Below, one piece after another: positions 44,298 through 57,375 of a DNA stretch of 64,000 nt (position 1 is its first letter; each line of letters starts with the position of its first letter). The translations under genes were made by a program, and so were the position numbers. The notes below the pieces were generated by a model, which did no database searches, was not told the DNA's origin, and saw nothing but the letters and a program-made list of their open reading frames with translations. Source of the stretch: Daucus carota subsp. sativus (lineage: Eukaryota > Streptophyta > Magnoliopsida > Apiales > Apiaceae); NCBI RefSeq assembly GCF_001625215.2, contig NC_030385.2, positions 42,743,598 to 42,807,597 on the forward strand, read 5' to 3'.

Positions 44298-46208
44298 AGT
44301 ATAATGCTACATTGGTTCAAATTGAAGGTCTTAAAGTAGAATTAACTTCTGTAGTTAATTCTTGGTTTCTCAAATTGATTTTACAAACTTTGAAATGCTT
44401 TGATTTTAATTTTTTGAACATAGTTTGAAAATTATGGCACATATTTCTGTAGCACATATCAGTTTAAATTACAGTTTGAATATTTCAAATATCAGGGATT
44501 GATTTTTTGGGAACTAACATCTACCTGTTATTCTTTGTCATGTTATTTTTAATTTGTTTTGATTTTTTGGATCGTGTTGATCCGACAGTTTTGTGCCCTG
44601 TGTACCACTCATACGGATTAATGTTTATCAGTTTATGTCAAATTGGAGTAGGGTTTGGGGGCTTGATGCCTGAGGGTAACAGAATACTGTTACCAATGTA
44701 CTTGTAGTTGACAGGGTCAGAGAAACAGACATACTTATTGATAATTTGATTTTCTCTGTATAATCTGTTTGTTTTGTCCCAAATTTTGGATGATAAATTG
44801 ACCTGGTCCAGATAAGGTAGTTACAAAGACTGTTATTCAGTGAAGACAAAGGTTGTCAAGGTGTTGTATGAAGAAGACAAGAGTGGACCATGACCATGGA
44901 CACAAGTCTATATTCTTTGACATTGTTCTTATTAGCTTAAGCGTGGTTCCATGTCTGAGAATATGTTGAATCACGTGATACTCGAGATCTATTGATACAC
45001 TACAATTTCAGAAAGTCTGGAATGAAACTTAATGAAAGCTACTGTTCACAAACACAATTCTGTGAGCTTTGGTATTCTATCTGTCAAAGAAGAAAATGGT
45101 AAATGTGCCTTTAATTTAGAGCTTGTTTAGACTTAAATTGAGAGGCTGACTTTAAGTTGAAAAATGCTGAAGTGTTGTCATGTGAGATGAGAGGGGATAA
45201 TGACAGAAGCCAGAATCCTTTCACATTAAAAAAAAAAACAAAAAAACTCATATTGCAGATATTTTGGCGTGTCTGAGAACAGATTGAGAGGGTTACACAT
45301 CAAGTACAACTGTAAACCGACGTGTCCAAGTCACAATTGATTGAAATTTGAATGTCAATCAAACATGCACTTTCAGATGTACAACATATATGAACTGAGA
45401 TACTTCTTTTGTCAGTTGCTATTGATTCAATGTTGAGAAATTCAATTCCAAGTATGGGATTGTGCTTTGCAGTCTATTGGCTTGAGGATGTATAAAACCT
45501 GTTTAAGGTTTTGTATACAAGTCGACAGGAAAGCCTAACAAAATACTCCAAAAATCAAAATCATCGTGTATGATGGAGTATCTTTTTCTCCCGAGTTGAA
45601 GAAATGTTTTAACAGGAGGCATGCAGCAGCTTTACCTTAATTATGATATTCCGCATCATACGACTTTTTTTTGAAGAACTACTCCTGCAAATCAGTAATT
45701 GCTTCAATCCAGTAATATACTATTACGCAGGAATCTGACAGGATAATATGAACCCTCCAAGAGCCTAAATTCAAGAAAAAATCTGAGGACCAAAGGATTT
45801 GTTTTTGTTATATGATAATGTGAACCAAAATTCTGTATAAGATATCTGAATCTGCCTTCCAACTTGTTTTCTCATCTACCACTTTTACATTAGTTTTTGC
45901 ACTACCCTCTTCTACTGTCAAAGGAGAAATTAACATACCTTACAATCTTCAACATATCTCGTATTGTTGTGCTCATGTTTGACTGTCATTGAAGCATTCA
46001 CCGCCTTCATATTCAGCCTGAATACATGTCAAGTTGCAGGGACCATAAGCGTGAAGACTGTGATCTTGCCTCTTCATATCAAAGCAGGACGTGTGCAAGC
46101 AGAGTTCAGATTTGCAGTGTTTATAATGTACACCCATGCACTGAAGAATGGATCCCCTGGTCTCTTGACCAGGAAATAAACTGGAGAGGAATAAATTAAA
46201 AGAACTTC
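44298..46208. other. 3' flank of DUF1685 gene and intergenic DNA
   Basis: No gene recognised on either strand over 1.9 kb. The PPR gene on the right is transcribed toward this gap, so both 3' ends lie here. Confidence 0.4.
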
Positions 46209-48575
46209 CTACCAGTAATCACCACAAGAACATTTTCCTTCGATGAAATGATGGAAACAGTTGGAGTCCCTTAGTATAATATGCCTCTGAAAAACTTTCG
46301 ATATAAATTTCATAGCAACATGGCAGTCCCCACACACCCTTAGATTCTTGAATATCCGAATAGGTGCAGACTTTGGCACGAAAAGGAGCCCAAAAGCAAC
46401 AGCCAATTTTTCGCTGTGATAAGCAAGGCCATGTTCCTTAACTTCTTCATTTACATCGTGAAGTGCATAATTAATGTCAGGCACATAGCCAGCTTCCTTG
46501 ATCAATCTCATGACTTCATCGATCTTGGAATATATATCATCAATATTTGGGTGACTTCTGTCTTCAGACGTAAAGGCGTGTACTTGACTATTCATTTCTA
46601 TCCAACTACGCCCAGGTTCTTTAGAAATACCTTTATTTTTCATCAACCGTCTGATTCTGGCAGAATCTTCCCATTTACCAGCTGCAGAATAGATATTTGA
46701 TAACATCACGTAAGACACGGAATTTTGCGGCTCCAATTTAAACAGTGCTTCCGCAGCCCTCTCAGCCAGTTCAACAACTCCATGTACTCTACATGCTGAA
46801 AGCAATGCTTTCCATACAGTTGCATCAGGTTCAACATCCATCTCATCCAGTAACTTCTCAGCCTCGAGCATTTTCCCAGAGCGTCCTAGAAGATCAATCA
46901 TACAAGCATAATGATCTGGACCTGGCTTGATTCCATAAATTCTGGTCATAGATTCAAAGTATTGATGTGCCTGTTCGGCAAGACCTGCATGACTGCAAGC
47001 AAAAAGTAGGCCAATAAAAGTAATAAAATCAGGTTTTATGCCACTTTCAGTCATCAAGTCATAGAGTAGCAAAGATTCCTTCGCCCTACCGTTTTGAGCA
47101 TATCCAACAATAAGAGCAGTCCAAGAAATAACATTCCTTATTTGCATCAAATAAAATATACAACTTGCATCTTCTATATTCCCACATTTTGCATACATAG
47201 CTACAAGAGAATTATCGACAGATAAGGATGAACCAAACCCAGATTTAATATAATTTGCATGGACCTGCTGGCCAAATTTCAGAGTTGTCAGTTCAGCACA
47301 TGAACTCAAGACGCTCGAGATGACAACCTGATCAGGCTCAATTCCTGCAATCCTCATCCCACAAAACAGCTTCAGAGCTTCTTCAGGGGCACCATTGTGT
47401 GCATGACCCGTCACAAGGGAGGTCCATGAAACAACATCCTTGTCTGTCATGCTGTTGAACACCTTGAACGCTGAACCTAAGTCATTCCGTTTTGCATACA
47501 TGTCCATTAAAGCATTGCCTACTAACTTGTAAGCATGAAAGCCAGTTTTGACAATCATAGAATGAACAGATTTCGCATATCTTTCATAATTCATGGAAGC
47601 CAAAGAGTTCAAAACTGAGGGGAACGTATAGTCGTCAATTTCCATATCTTTTGAATGCATATTTTTGAACATTAATAGTGCTTCCTCTTTCAAACCATGC
47701 CTAACACACCCAACTATCATAGAATTCCATGAAATCACATCATCAGTCTCCCTCAATTCCAACGCCTTCTTTGCACTTCTAAAGTCCCCACATTTGGCAT
47801 ACATGTCAACTAAAGAACTCTCAACAAACACATTTGTCTCAAAACCACCACGAACAACGCAACCATGGACTTGTGCCCCAAACCCACAAGCAGATAACGC
47901 TGCACAAGCTGTGAACACACTGGGAAACGTATATTGATTACACTCCACACCCTCTGCCCGCATATCACGAAAACACTCAATCGCTCGAAGCTCCTCACCA
48001 TTCTGAGAGTAACCACTAATCATAGCAGTCCAAGAAACATGATTTCTCCCATTAGCCATCGTCCCAAACAAATACTCAGCTTCCATAATCCTTCTGCACT
48101 TCGAGTACATATCAACCAGCCCCGTGACAACAAAATCATTCTTATCTAACCCAACTTTTGCAGCATACCCATGAACTTGTTCCCCTCTAGACAACAAACA
48201 TTTCATCGAACACATTCTAAGAACACTACCTAATGTAAATTGACTTGGCTTGTAACCTTCAAACCCCATTTGCCAAAACAACTCAAGAGCCTCAAATTCG
48301 CTACCATTTCGACAAAACCCCGTGATCAAAGAAGACCAAGTAATAGCACTTTTCTTTGGAGTCTCGTCAAAAAGTTTTTTAGCTTCACTCAAGTTCCCTG
48401 AATCAGAATAAGCAGCAATCATTGTATTCCAAGAAAACTCATCTCTCTGGGGCATATTATCAAACAGTTGGCGAGCTTCATTAGTCCTCCCCGATTTCCA
48501 TAAAGCATGTAACTTCTGATTCGTGTCATAACTGGACACTCTTTGAACTCTGTGACACAAGTTTTGCAGACCCAT
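46209..48575 (-). CDS. DYW-type pentatricopeptide repeat protein, At3g61170-like
   Basis: An intronless gene of 788 residues. PLS-type PPR repeats start almost at the N-terminus (LWKSGRTNEARQLFDNMPQR, SWNTMIAAYSDSGNLSEAKK) and continue to about residue 640 (VSWTAMISGYSQNGEELRAI, ISWNSMIVGCVRHGLKEEAL, SWTSLVTGHAHNGAPEEALK, ISWTALIVGYAQNGRAKESL). E1/E2 motifs and an intact DYW domain follow (YHSEKLAVAFG with HxE, NLRVCGDCHVAMK, terminal CSCGDYW). The gene resembles Arabidopsis At3g61170 across its length, including the start DEFSWNTMIAAYS. Expected role: organelle C-to-U RNA editing or another RNA step; target unknown. The N-terminus before the first repeat is short (about 20 residues), so the targeting peptide is weak or the true start lies upstream. 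It is divergent from the fucosyltransferase gene. Confidence 0.92.
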   Translation of the reverse strand: MGLQNLCHRVQRVSSYDTNQKLHALWKSGRTNEARQLFDNMPQRDEFSWNTMIAAYSDSGNLSEAKKLFDETPKKSAITWSSLITGFCRNGSEFEALELFWQMGFEGYKPSQFTLGSVLRMCSMKCLLSRGEQVHGYAAKVGLDKNDFVVTGLVDMYSKCRRIMEAEYLFGTMANGRNHVSWTAMISGYSQNGEELRAIECFRDMRAEGVECNQYTFPSVFTACAALSACGFGAQVHGCVVRGGFETNVFVESSLVDMYAKCGDFRSAKKALELRETDDVISWNSMIVGCVRHGLKEEALLMFKNMHSKDMEIDDYTFPSVLNSLASMNYERYAKSVHSMIVKTGFHAYKLVGNALMDMYAKRNDLGSAFKVFNSMTDKDVVSWTSLVTGHAHNGAPEEALKLFCGMRIAGIEPDQVVISSVLSSCAELTTLKFGQQVHANYIKSGFGSSLSVDNSLVAMYAKCGNIEDASCIFYLMQIRNVISWTALIVGYAQNGRAKESLLLYDLMTESGIKPDFITFIGLLFACSHAGLAEQAHQYFESMTRIYGIKPGPDHYACMIDLLGRSGKMLEAEKLLDEMDVEPDATVWKALLSACRVHGVVELAERAAEALFKLEPQNSVSYVMLSNIYSAAGKWEDSARIRRLMKNKGISKEPGRSWIEMNSQVHAFTSEDRSHPNIDDIYSKIDEVMRLIKEAGYVPDINYALHDVNEEVKEHGLAYHSEKLAVAFGLLFVPKSAPIRIFKNLRVCGDCHVAMKFISKVFQRHIILRDSNCFHHFIEGKCSCGDYW

Positions 48576-49644
48576 GTCTCGGTCTAGGTTGATACAGGGC
48601 TTATATTATTCAAATGAAGACATGAAGTATGCATTTTCCAAACTTTATTTTACAAGCATGCACAAGAATAATTACATTTTAAAGATATGGGAAAAAAAAA
48701 AAAGCTTTTTCATGTCTTTCTGCATTAAAAAATTGTATTTAGTTTATTATATAAGAGTAATCTTAATTTGAAGAACGATACGGACTAATTTTGGTCCTGG
48801 GACATGGAGTTATCCTCAATATCGAAATGACATGAACCCATACTCATAAATTTTAGTTCGAAATTCGTACGGAATTGAACATGATTTCGAAATCGAGTTC
48901 ATGAGTCTTGATTCATCAAATTTGATGAAATATTTAAAATAATTCATATTATATTTGTAATATTTTTTAAGTTTTGTATATCACATCACATTTGAAAATA
49001 AACAAATTACTACAAATATATTACAAGATTTCGTCAGGACAGTTTATCTAACATACAGGACCGTCGGATCTATATTTCAAAGGTCCAGATTGGTTTTTCT
49101 TTTTTTAACGATCCGCTATAATTTTTCGCGGATCTATAAAAAGTTTATTTAATCCATACACTTAAAAATACAGATACGATGGTAATGAAGTTGTCTCTTA
49201 GATAAAGTCTCCCCGACAAATAGTTGTCCGGGAGGACCGAGACCAAAACCCATATATTAAAACTGATCCGATTATCAAAAATAAAAATAAACCGGATATA
49301 TTAACCTATCCACTAGTCAAGTTGTCATCACATTGTTTACTTTTCCTTAGCAAAAAAAGAAAAACATTGTTTACTTTTCTTGAGCAAAAAACATAATGGT
49401 TCTCCTAACGAGTACCACACCATATGATCTTCTATATGTACAACAATGGACAAACACATTTCACCCCAATAATAGACCACTCAAATGGTCCACAAGAAAA
49501 TGAGCCCACCATTAACACACACTCTCCCGAAGTCTTCTCTTTTACTTTAACTTTTCCCCCACAATCATCTCAGTACTTGAACACAACGCACCCAAGAAAA
49601 TTTATTGAAAAAACGATAAAGATTCAAAATTTATACAATTAGCT
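48576..49644. promoter_or_regulatory. Divergent promoter region of the PPR and fucosyltransferase genes
   Basis: About 1.07 kb with no ORF of note. No clear TATA box was identified for either gene. The sequence at 49330-49390 has a short tandem repeat (acattgtttacttttc twice). Confidence 0.4.
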
Positions 49645-52600
49645 ATGAACCCGCAACAACCAGAAAATACCCACCTAAAAATAAAGAAGAAATGCTCAAA
49701 TTTAATGCCTATATGTGTTTTTATTGTTGTGATTGCGGAGATTATGTTTCTGGGTCGACTCGACATTCTTAACAATAAATCTTTGGTTAACTCGTGGGCG
49801 GACTCGTTCGTTCAATTCACTACATTGCCGTGGTCCTCTAGGAATTATAGTACTTTTGATGATGATGATGAGGGTGTCGGGTCGGGTCGGGTTAGTAGGC
49901 TTGAGGAGAGTTCAGGATCTGGTGAATGTGAGAAGTGGTTGGAGAAACATGATTATATTGCTTATTCTAGGGATTTTATAAAACAACCGGTTTATGTTGC
50001 CGGGGTGATTGAGGTTTGGTCTCTCTCTCTCTCTCTCGTTTGTTTTGGGACTCTCTCCCTCCCTCCCTCTCCCTCTCTCTCTCTCTCATGTTTGTTTGGG
50101 ATTTTTACTTTTTGTTGGAGATTAGTGATTAGCTCGATTAATATCGCAATGAAGCTAGATTTAATGTTGGAATATTTTGTGTATGTGCATGCTTGTGTTT
50201 GTAGCCGATTTCTCTTTCTTGATTACTTGCAGTTGTGGTTTGAAATGCAAGAATGTGCGTACTGTGTATGCATGTGTTCATTGTTGTCTATCTTAATGCT
50301 TAAATTTTCTCTAGCGGTTAATAACGCAACAAGTACAATACAAGTTCAGGACTGGAGCTGTACTTGTTATCGTTCCTCTTTCAGCTTATACCTTACATGC
50401 AATTTTCTATGCCAATCAATATCAGGCTATCAGCAATATTACTCAACTTTACAATACTAGGAAGACAGAAAGAGCCTCATTCACTGAAATAATGGTATTA
50501 TTTATTCTGCTGTGGAATAGACACCTCAATTGTGGGGTGACCTATCAAAATCTTTCATGAAATTCATATTTTCAAAAATTATTAACCATCCTCTGTTGCT
50601 AAAGCTACAGTTTGTAGTTGCTGTAAACTGGTTCTTTCATATCAGACTCGCCATTTGTACTCAATTAGGTTTACTAAAAAGTCTGTGAAAGGCCATTTGT
50701 TTAAGGATAAAATTAAAAAAGAAATTATTAGTTCATAGCAGTGTTGTAGTATTCACCTGTATCTCAGTATCTGGATGCTAATTACATGGCTTTTTCTGTC
50801 TATCTCTGGTTTTGCATATCGAGGGACCAAATATCAGGTTTTAGGCAACTCCCAGTACAGATAAGATGGGAGTTGCTACTCCTTGGTCTTCCAAGCAATT
50901 TACTGCTACAATAATTCTAATAATCTTATTGCTTATTAATTATCCAGATATCTAACCACTTATTATTGTCAAGCATAGATATTTATACTCAATTTTGAAA
51001 TGTGGAAAGAACTTCAAACTTTGATTATGCGCCCTTTGTGTTTTTTATTTGTCTTTTAAGTACATAGTGTTCTTAACTTTCCCTGGTCTGCATCTGTTTA
51101 GGACTTAAAATCTTGTTGTGTGGGATGTAAACTTGGATATCTTCCTAAGGAGAAGGCTGATGCTTCATTTGGGTCTGCGAAAGCAGATAAGGAACCCACT
51201 ATAGTTAGATCAATGGAGTCAAGTAAATACTATCCGGATCTGAATCTCTCTTACGCACGACGGTGGGTAAGCACATTCCGAAGTGACTCATTATGTGTTC
51301 AAATTTAGAGATATGGATTCGACATATCTCATATTGTTGAGACATATCTTCACTTTTTGGGACTGAAGTATAATTTTGTAAAGCCCACCTTGAATCTTGG
51401 TATTGCTAGAACACAATTTGGGAGGAAAATTATTTTCAATAAGAGTTATGAGAAGGCAGCGATTGTGTTTTTTGCATTTCATTTTTCGTTACAGCACAAC
51501 CTTGAACTCATTGGCTGGGTAAAAAGTTTGAAACACAAACATATTAAGACATGCTAAGCTATATACTTTGTTTATATTATAATTTTTAAGGCTTTACTTT
51601 CATACTTTGTACGTCCTTCGCTAGATATCGTTGTTGTCGTTTCCCTTTAATATTGCATGTATTTCCGTGTTTAATAATACAAGATTGTAGATTTGTCTCT
51701 TATGTTAGTTAGTTACTTATAGTCTTATACCATCTGATTGACATTATTTCTAAGTATATAGCTTCGTTCTCTGAAGAATTTTGACTCTATGGTTCAGGTC
51801 TCTTTTACCCCTTCAGACTGAAATTGTATGCAATGACTTAGATTTTTTATTTTGGTGAAAGTTTGTAATCTGGTACTTGTAGCAAAGGTGTCTATGACAA
51901 TCATTTTGTGTTAATATTCTTGCCCAGAAGTCAGACTAAACTAATATTTATATTTCATTACCAGGAAATATGACATAATTATGACATCTAGTCTCTCGTC
52001 AGATATTCCTGTTGGATATTTTTCTTGGGCTGAGTATGACATTATGGCTCCTCTGCAACCAAAGACTGAGAATGCTCTGGCAGCTGCTTTCATCTCTAAT
52101 TGTGTTTCTCGCAACTTTCGCTTGGAAGCTCTTGAAGGTCTTAAGAAGGCAAACATTACAGTTGATTCTTATGGTGCCTGTCATCGAAACCGAGACGGAG
52201 ATGGTGAGACTTTTGGAACTCTACTTAATTGATGCCCAAATCCTGACAAGGCATGTGTTGGATTAGTACTCTTTTGGAATAGTTACTCTTTATATTTCAT
52301 GATTGTTAACTTTTGCCACAATTTTGTAAATCCTGGTAATCTTTAATCTGTATTGCCTGGAAAGGCATTATGTCTTCAAGTTCGATTTCGGTAACATCCG
52401 TTCTTATGGTATGTTTTTGGGTCATATACTTGTGCCCTATTATATGCTACGGTTTGCACTACAGTTGTGTAAGGAGTAAGATCCTTTATTATGCTAGTAC
52501 TTGAGAGTTATACAGCCATATCTGTTGACCACACTTCTTTTTCTATTTTCATTTGGGCTTCTAAGTAGCTGTCTAATATTTACATAAGATATATATTTAG

Positions 52601-54821
52601 ACTTCATATTGTTTCTCTCCGTCTTGCAAATAAGTGTCATTGTCTATCGTCTCTTTAATTATACTTTTTTCTATTCTAATGTTCTATTAGAAGGGATTGT
52701 TGCTCTTACGTGTAAAAGTGTTTGAATATTTTTCAAGAGCTAGTTTTCCCATTGTTTTTCTTTTCCAGGAATTTAGTAAAACTGACTTCAGCAAAATAAA
52801 ATTCAATTTATTTATGTGTATAAATGTTATATTGAGTTTTAGCTTCAGCTGTTGAACGGGCATTCATGTTGTATTTACTTTTTGTAGTTTGCCTTTACAG
52901 TGAACAAATTAGAGACTCTGAAGCGCTACAAATTTAGCTTGGCGTTTGAGAATTCCGATGAAGAGGATTATGTTACTGAAAAATACTTTCAGTCTCTTGT
53001 TGCTGGTATATACTTGGTGTTTTAACTATCTTTACTGTTTTGGCTCTCTGGCAACAATAGTATCTGTTTATAAAGGCATTATATATCACTTTCCCTGTTG
53101 GGTGTCAGATATTTCATCAGCAACATATAGCTTGTAAATTTCTCCTGGTTGCTTTCTCTTGCCTGTGTTTATTGGTAAAAGTATTTTTTGGAATCATTCT
53201 GATAATGCTAGAAAGCACAGACTTATATTTATTAATCTGTCATCTGGCATACTTAAAAAAATTAATAGTTTAAACAGTAAAATACTCCATAAATGTTAGG
53301 CTTGTGCTTGTGATTGCCATCAGTTATCTAGAACTTCTTTCGGATTTTAACGGCCAAGACTGAGATTTGCTCCTGTGGACATGGCACTTGGTGATGATGT
53401 TTACTGATATTGTAAAGTTTGTTGATTTATTAGGAGCTATTCCCGTAGTTGTTGGTGCTCCAAATATCCAAGACTTTGCACCTTTGCCTGGTTCAATTTT
53501 ACATATTAAAGAGAAAGGAGACATCGATTCAGTTGCCAAGACCATGACATACCTCGCTGACAACCCTGACGCATACAACCAGTCACTTCGGTGAGTAGCT
53601 TTTACATTTAATTTTATTTTGTTAATAAAATTTAACGAACATGTGCAGGCAGTCGGATTAATTTCTAATTAATTGTTCTTTATGCTGTCCTTCAAGCGTT
53701 CTGAGCGCATTTCATCCTCAGTCTTACTGTCCAAATTTTGGATGACCACCTTTTTCAGGTGGAAATTTGAGGGACCTTCTGATTCTTTCAAGGCTCTTAT
53801 AGATATGGCAGCAGTTCACTCATCATGCCGTCTGTGCATTCATGTTGCAACAATGATGCGTGAGAAAGAAGAAAAGACTACAGAACGCCCTTGCAAGTGT
53901 ACCCAAGGCTTAGAAACTGTATATCATGTATATGTACGAGAAAGGGGGAGGTTCAAGATGGAGTCAATATTCATTAGGTAATCATATTTCTGCTTAATTT
54001 GTTTGATACACCAATCAATATATTTGTTCAATCCACACATTGTTATCCACACCTGTCAATTGCGCGCTGGTTGATGACTAAGATTTTTATATGAAATCAT
54101 ATGTATGTATGTTTGTCTGTGCAAGTTTTTTGATATAATGAATACACAAGATACAATAATAGTTCTTCAATACAGTAATAAAATCTTAATGTATATAGTA
54201 AACAAATCCATAGTTCGAGAATCTGCTTACAACTGATGTGAAGAGCTTGATTCAATGAGTGGACTATGAAGGTTTGAGAGTTTTGTCCAAGCCAGCGTCT
54301 ATAGGTGTAAAGGTAAAGTATACGTATACATTAAATGACTGGTGTGGTTAGTGTGTACAAGCCTACAAAGCTCCATGTACATAAAATAACTCGTATACAT
54401 ACTTTAATTTTATATCTTAGCAAGTCATAGGAGCAACATTTTGTAAAGCTGCTTAGCCGTTAATTACTGAGTTCTATTTCTCACTTCTCAGCATGAACTA
54501 GAAATGAACTGAATGATCCCTTCAATATTCTCAAAAAGAAATCTCACACAAGTATCTGCTTTCAGATCTGGAAATTTGACCCTGAAGGCATTAGAATCTG
54601 CAGTGCTGTTGAAGTTCAAGTCTCTAAATCATGTTCCCGTTTGGAAGGAGGAAAGACCGAAAAGCTTAAGAGGAAGTGATGAGCTCAAACTGTATCGGGT
54701 TTATCCTCTTGGTTTAACACAGCGAGAAGCCTTATATACATTTAGTTTTGAAGGGGACGATGAATTAAAGATTCACATAGAGAAAAACCCTTGTGCAAAA
54801 TTTGAGGTAATATTCGTATAA
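49645..54821 (+). CDS. FUT11: Core alpha-1,3-fucosyltransferase of N-glycans (GT10, FUT11/FUT12 type)
   Basis: Seven exons: 49645-50013, 51102-51262, 51965-52203, 52901-53005, 53434-53590, 53759-53977 and 54566-54821. They join in phase to 501 residues, the same length as Arabidopsis FUT11. A type II signal anchor lies at about 19-38 ([20 protein letters not shown]), as in Golgi enzymes. GT10 motifs follow: [74 protein letters not shown] and [20 protein letters not shown], then the plant-specific Cys-rich tail ([15 protein letters not shown]). The C-terminus [11 protein letters not shown] is conserved. The enzyme moves fucose from GDP-fucose to the innermost GlcNAc of N-glycans, creating the plant core alpha-1,3-fucose epitope. 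Exon 2 uses donor CG|GTGGGT rather than the GTAAGC 5 bp later, which would shift the frame. Intron 1 opens with CT microsatellites. Confidence 0.93.
50020..50087 (+). repeat. CT/CCCT microsatellites at the start of fucosyltransferase intron 1
   Basis: A pure CT run at 50020-50037 begins 6 bp after the exon 1 donor. A second CT/CCCT run occupies 50051-50087. Confidence 0.9.
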
Positions 54822-57375
54822 TTCAAACGCCAACTACATCACCACCTTCTCGATCTATCAGACAACAAAAGGTTGTCTTTGCTTCATTCTCGTTTTTAAC
54901 ACGTTGCTTGTCATTGAATATGCAACATGCAAGGATCTACACTGCTAGTTAAAAGTGCAACAGAAGATGTCAGATTTACTAGTTAACTGGAGTAGTTGAG
55001 AAATGAAAATTGTTCATAGTCAATAGACTTTGTCATGGACTCATGTACAGCCTTACTGTAAGATTGTAAGATTGTTTAACAGAGTACTAACTTGTGGAAT
55101 GACTAAAGAATTACACTACATTCTTTTTTATCATAATATATTGTTAGTGAAAAATAATTAACTCTGCAAACAATAATTCTGAATATTCTGTACAGATCAA
55201 AGCTGTTCCTTGACTCTTAAATGCATTTCTCGTGTGTCTTTTCTTTTATTTCTAAACAAGGTATGTAACGTTTGAGATCAAATTTATAATTAAATCAAAA
55301 GGTCGATCGATATTGAAAAATAATTCATCCGACTCATCAAAAACTTGAATATTGCTTTCAAATATTTTCTTGAGGCAGAAAAACACCCTGACGAATTCCA
55401 GCCTGATCCCGTTCATTATATACCAGCAAAAGTTAACAGGTCTCTGAATAATTAATTGTGAACAACAAGCGTTGCTAGCAAAAATCAATTCTGTTCTTGA
55501 GAGTAGATAATAATGTCAAACTCATTGATTCTTCATCAGGCGAAATTTGTCACCTTTAACTATTCGTCACTACTAAGCTTGAATAAGAGGTGTAAATTTT
55601 GTGGTAAGTGTGTAAAAAAGTGATAGCTTGAATATAGGTTGAGCAAAGGAAGTGAAAAATTGGATAACAAAGACATTTAAATAACTAGAATAGCTGTGTC
55701 GAAGATGTCAAAGCTCCAACTCAAATTAAGCAACTCATCATACAGATGATCTTCTGCCTATAAGAAAATCGATAGGTGAACTTTTACACCTCATCCTTGC
55801 TGTAAACGAAGTAATTAGTGTTAGCTTAACCAGATACAATGCAGCCTTACTGGTATATGCTAAAATGTATTACTTGTTAATGACAACTTCAATTGCTGAG
55901 AGCTGCAGTGCCAGCTCGAGTTGTTTAAGGCAAATATAGCAGATATACTGTTGCAAATCAATAATCAGCTAGAAATATTAGCATACAAGTGACCATGTCC
56001 AGCTCTACGGTTGTAATTTCAAGGTAATACTGATAAGAGGGCAGGCTGATTATGATTTCCGAACAGTATTTATCAACAATCAGGATTAGTCCAAGCATTA
56101 ATCATATGATCCGATTAATCTCTAAATAGAATTTTCATATACAGACGTAGTACAGAATCAAATATCGAAAACAAGACCTTCCGAAACGAGTCACATGATA
56201 ACAAGAGCATGTGCAAGAGACTAGCTATTTCTGAGAACTATATTACAGTAACTCACTCCAGCAAAGTCCTCGTCATGACGAATCATTTCTCATTTTGTTT
56301 TTAATGATTAAATATTTACTTACCATCTTTTTCACCCTCTTTTCCATATTTTTCGCTTATTTTTGAAAATTTAAGGACTTATTTTCTTTAAAAAAATACA
56401 TATTTTTATGAGTTTCTAAATATAAATGTTAATGAGGTATTTTATATTTGTTATTTAGTAAAAAAAAATAAGAACTTATTTCAGAAAAAAAAGTAGAATT
56501 GTATGTCTTTTTCTCCAGAAATAAGTCCTTATTTTTTTAACCAAACGGACACATAATTTTTCCATTTTTCAGAAATTACATTTTTTATAATATATTTAGG
56601 AAACCTCGCCAGGACACTCTCGAAGATGCCGACCATCCTGCAAAGAAACAGCATTTAGAGGGTGCTCATTTCTGCACTCTCAGCTTGGTCGGCAACACAT
56701 GTATGATGTACCGAGCATGGGCATCATGACACTCACATTCCAAAGCAGGATTTAGGGAGAACTAAATGAAAGGCACAGTTGAATACACACTGTAATACTG
56801 TATACACTAGAAGGCAAACTATATGATCTACGTTTCTGGCCCTGACTTTAACTTCCTATTGTATTTTTGGGAATCGTGCGTCAGGTGAAGTTAGCACTCG
56901 AGTTGCAAGAGAGTAAAAAATTGTCTTCATCTACTGAAAAGCAGATTTTCATTCTATGAAACAACAAGCTAGAAAATGTTCTAGGCAGGAACAAGAAACA
57001 AGGCTAGATTAAAGTATCTCGCAGCAGAACGCATTGACATTTCAGGTATACAATAAGAAAGCTAAGACAACTAATATTTACAAAAGAAAAACAAAGTTAA
57101 CTTCCTAAAGGACGGAGAAACTTCGCACGTCAAATGGTAACTGTAACGATCATTAATCAAGTACTTCAGTAAATTTCACTATTGGATTTGAGGTGAACCT
57201 GTAAAGAGAACGTATGTTTTGTACAAAGCTCCATTTATTCCCCAACTTTAGATTAGAGCCCCCTTCTTCTCAAACACTGACCAACCGTAGCGAGTGCACT
57301 AGTCTAACCTTAGTTCCGTTCAACTGAATGGGCAACAATAATTGCTCATTCTATACCACATAAACGAGGACGGGG
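54822..57375. other. Intergenic DNA between convergent genes
   Basis: No gene recognised over 2.5 kb, which takes in the 3' UTRs of both flanking genes. At 56370-56560 there is a weak inverted element: AAGGACTTATTTTC against AAATAAGTCCTTATTTTT, ending near AACCAAACGGACAC, a style of terminus common in small plant DNA transposons. Confidence 0.4.

Noticed and set aside
49645-50460. A 271-residue ORF at the start of the fucosyltransferase gene
   Set aside because: Only the first 123 codons match the family; the rest translates the CT microsatellite and intron 1.
54513-54821. A separate 102-residue ORF
   Set aside because: From 54566 it is the last exon of the fucosyltransferase; the part before it is intron.
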